This document shows positions 41,917 to 42,959 of a DNA stretch of 42,959 bases, piece after piece. Every line of letters starts with the position of its first letter. The first letter of the stretch is position 1. The notes below the pieces were generated by a model. The model did not search any database. It was not told where the DNA came from and saw only the letters and a program-made list of their open reading frames with translations. Origin of the DNA: Chromera velia (Eukaryota > Sar > Chromeraceae); NCBI GenBank assembly GCA_018398765.1, contig JAHBMJ010000230.1, positions 5,992 through 48,950 on the forward strand, given 5' to 3'. The position numbers and the translations under genes were made by a program.

Positions 41917-41980
41917 GGGCCCCGGAAAGTTGTCGGGCATGTAAGTGGAGTGCCGGGGCCCCTTCCCCAACATGTTGGGG
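41917..41980. repeat. Nested palindromes, TIR-tip-like sequence
   Basis: GGGCCCCGG at 41917-41925 pairs with CCGGGGCCC at 41953-41961, followed by the perfect 16-base palindrome CCCCAACATGTTGGGG at 41965-41980. TGCCGGGGCCC also matches the outer end of the TIRs at 23654 and 29550. Confidence 0.8.
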
Positions 41981-42959
41981 GCCCCCAGCATGCATTTTAA
42001 AACTCATTTTTTTCGTCCGAAATTAATCTGAATCAAGTGCTATGCAAATTTCAGCCGAAGTTCAACGCAGTATGGATGTCGCCAGCTGTACGTACAATGT
42101 TATTACGATGTTGCAAAGCAGGAGTGAGTTTCAGTTTTTACAAAATTACAGCTTTTTGGGACTGCATGCTCATAAAATTTCAATCGAAGATTCACGACGC
42201 TTGACGATACGTGCAACTCTCACCTCAACTCTTTGTAAGTACCCCTAAGCTATGCTTTCCGGGCCATCCGGCATGCAAGCGTCAAAAATCTTTAAATCGG
42301 CAAGTGCCACAACATTCCACAACGGGATACACCCAACCAGTTGGGTGAGTGCCTCGGGGGGCTATTTAGGGGTCCGCTAATTGATGCACACCATCGGGGG
42401 CTTGGGCATGTCTAAGTTGTGTGCTGCCATAGGGTGGGGGCCATGGCAGCGAAGTATATTTTTCGGGACCGCACGCGTATCGTATATGCATGTGCAACTC
42501 CATGCGAGTTACTTGAGGGGCATGCATATACAAAGTAATTATAAGGCATGTGCGATCACGGCTCCGTGCGAGTTGCTCGAGGGGCATATTTTCGAACTCG
42601 GGCGACACCGACCGTGATGGAGACAGAACCGATCCCCCCCTTAAAAATAAAAAAATGTGTTATGCGAGTGCGTGCGATCTCAAGGCCTCTCGGCTGATCT
42701 CAGCAGAGCTGAGCTGCCCCCCAAGGCGACTGGAATATTAACTTTGTGGCCTCAAACAACAAAAGCAAACCAGTCATAAGTGGCACTATGGTAATTAAAG
42801 TAGGGGAACTCATACAAAATACTTTATACAACGGCGTTACATAACCCCCCCCCCCCCTAAACCATCAATTTGCTGGTTGCATAAGGCGGCGGCGCATATA
42901 TATTGCATGCTAGAATGCGGCGGCGCCCAGAAGGACCACCTCCGCATAAGACCCCCCCC
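41981..42959. other. Unassigned right end with a short direct repeat
   Basis: Two related blocks at about 42488-42528 and 42546-42589 share GCATGTGC, CCRTGCGAGTT and GAGGGGCAT. GGCGGCGGCGC-like words recur at 42885-42926, with C-runs at 42846-42857 and the last eight bases. No gene supported. Confidence 0.5.

Overview
This is nuclear DNA from a protist-like eukaryote, most likely a free-living alga or relative of the SAR/alveolate kind; that guess rests on overall texture, not a marker. Reasons: genes are split by many GT-AG introns with tcNgcag-type acceptors; introns and spacers are packed with (CTTT)n, (GT)n and (GGAT)n repeats; short AT-rich blocks alternate with GC-balanced exons; there are LTR-retrotransposon and DNA-transposon remains. 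There is no operon structure, Shine-Dalgarno site or CRISPR array. Most long open frames in the window are read-through of microsatellites and are not genes.

Layout. 1-2.47 kb: left-truncated Ty3/Gypsy-type LTR retrotransposon on the minus strand (primer site, gag, zinc knuckle, protease, start of the RT linker), visibly decayed. 2.5-8.4 kb: mostly unassigned, with a short PCNA-box-like ORF, GC-rich palindromes, an 80-bp-arm inverted repeat and a few orphan exons. 8.4-13.5 kb: a nine-exon minus-strand gene for a class V (cysteine-desulfurase-like) PLP aminotransferase, reconstructed exon by exon. 15.7-18.8 kb: an orphan minus-strand exon, then a plus-strand locus with a basic HTH-like ORF, an RGG segment, a 45-bp Tyr-rich tandem repeat with Trp-to-stop changes, and a duplicated SWPNT block. 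19-23.6 kb: satellite-rich, gene-poor DNA with a 327-bp tandem duplication next to a 326-N assembly gap. 23.65-29.55 kb: a 5.9-kb unit bounded by roughly 200-bp terminal inverted repeats and carrying two convergent intron-containing genes that I cannot assign to a known transposon family; this is the best candidate for something undescribed. 30.8-33.9 kb: two minus-strand genes, an acidic-tailed protein and an RGG protein with a UAP56-binding-like N-terminus and a C-terminal domain that recalls phage proteins. 34.7-40.2 kb: a plus-strand gene of about ten exons for the H/ACA snoRNP assembly factor NAF1. 40.2-43 kb: AT-rich, gene-poor.

How it fits together. The 30.8-40.2 kb block is conserved cellular gene space; NAF1 and the RGG protein are divergent over an 819-bp shared upstream region and both have nuclear-RNA features. 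The aminotransferase is a stand-alone metabolic gene. The rest is shaped by mobile elements and simple repeats. Wherever an intron could be placed, its microsatellite is pyrimidine- or GT-rich on the sense strand.
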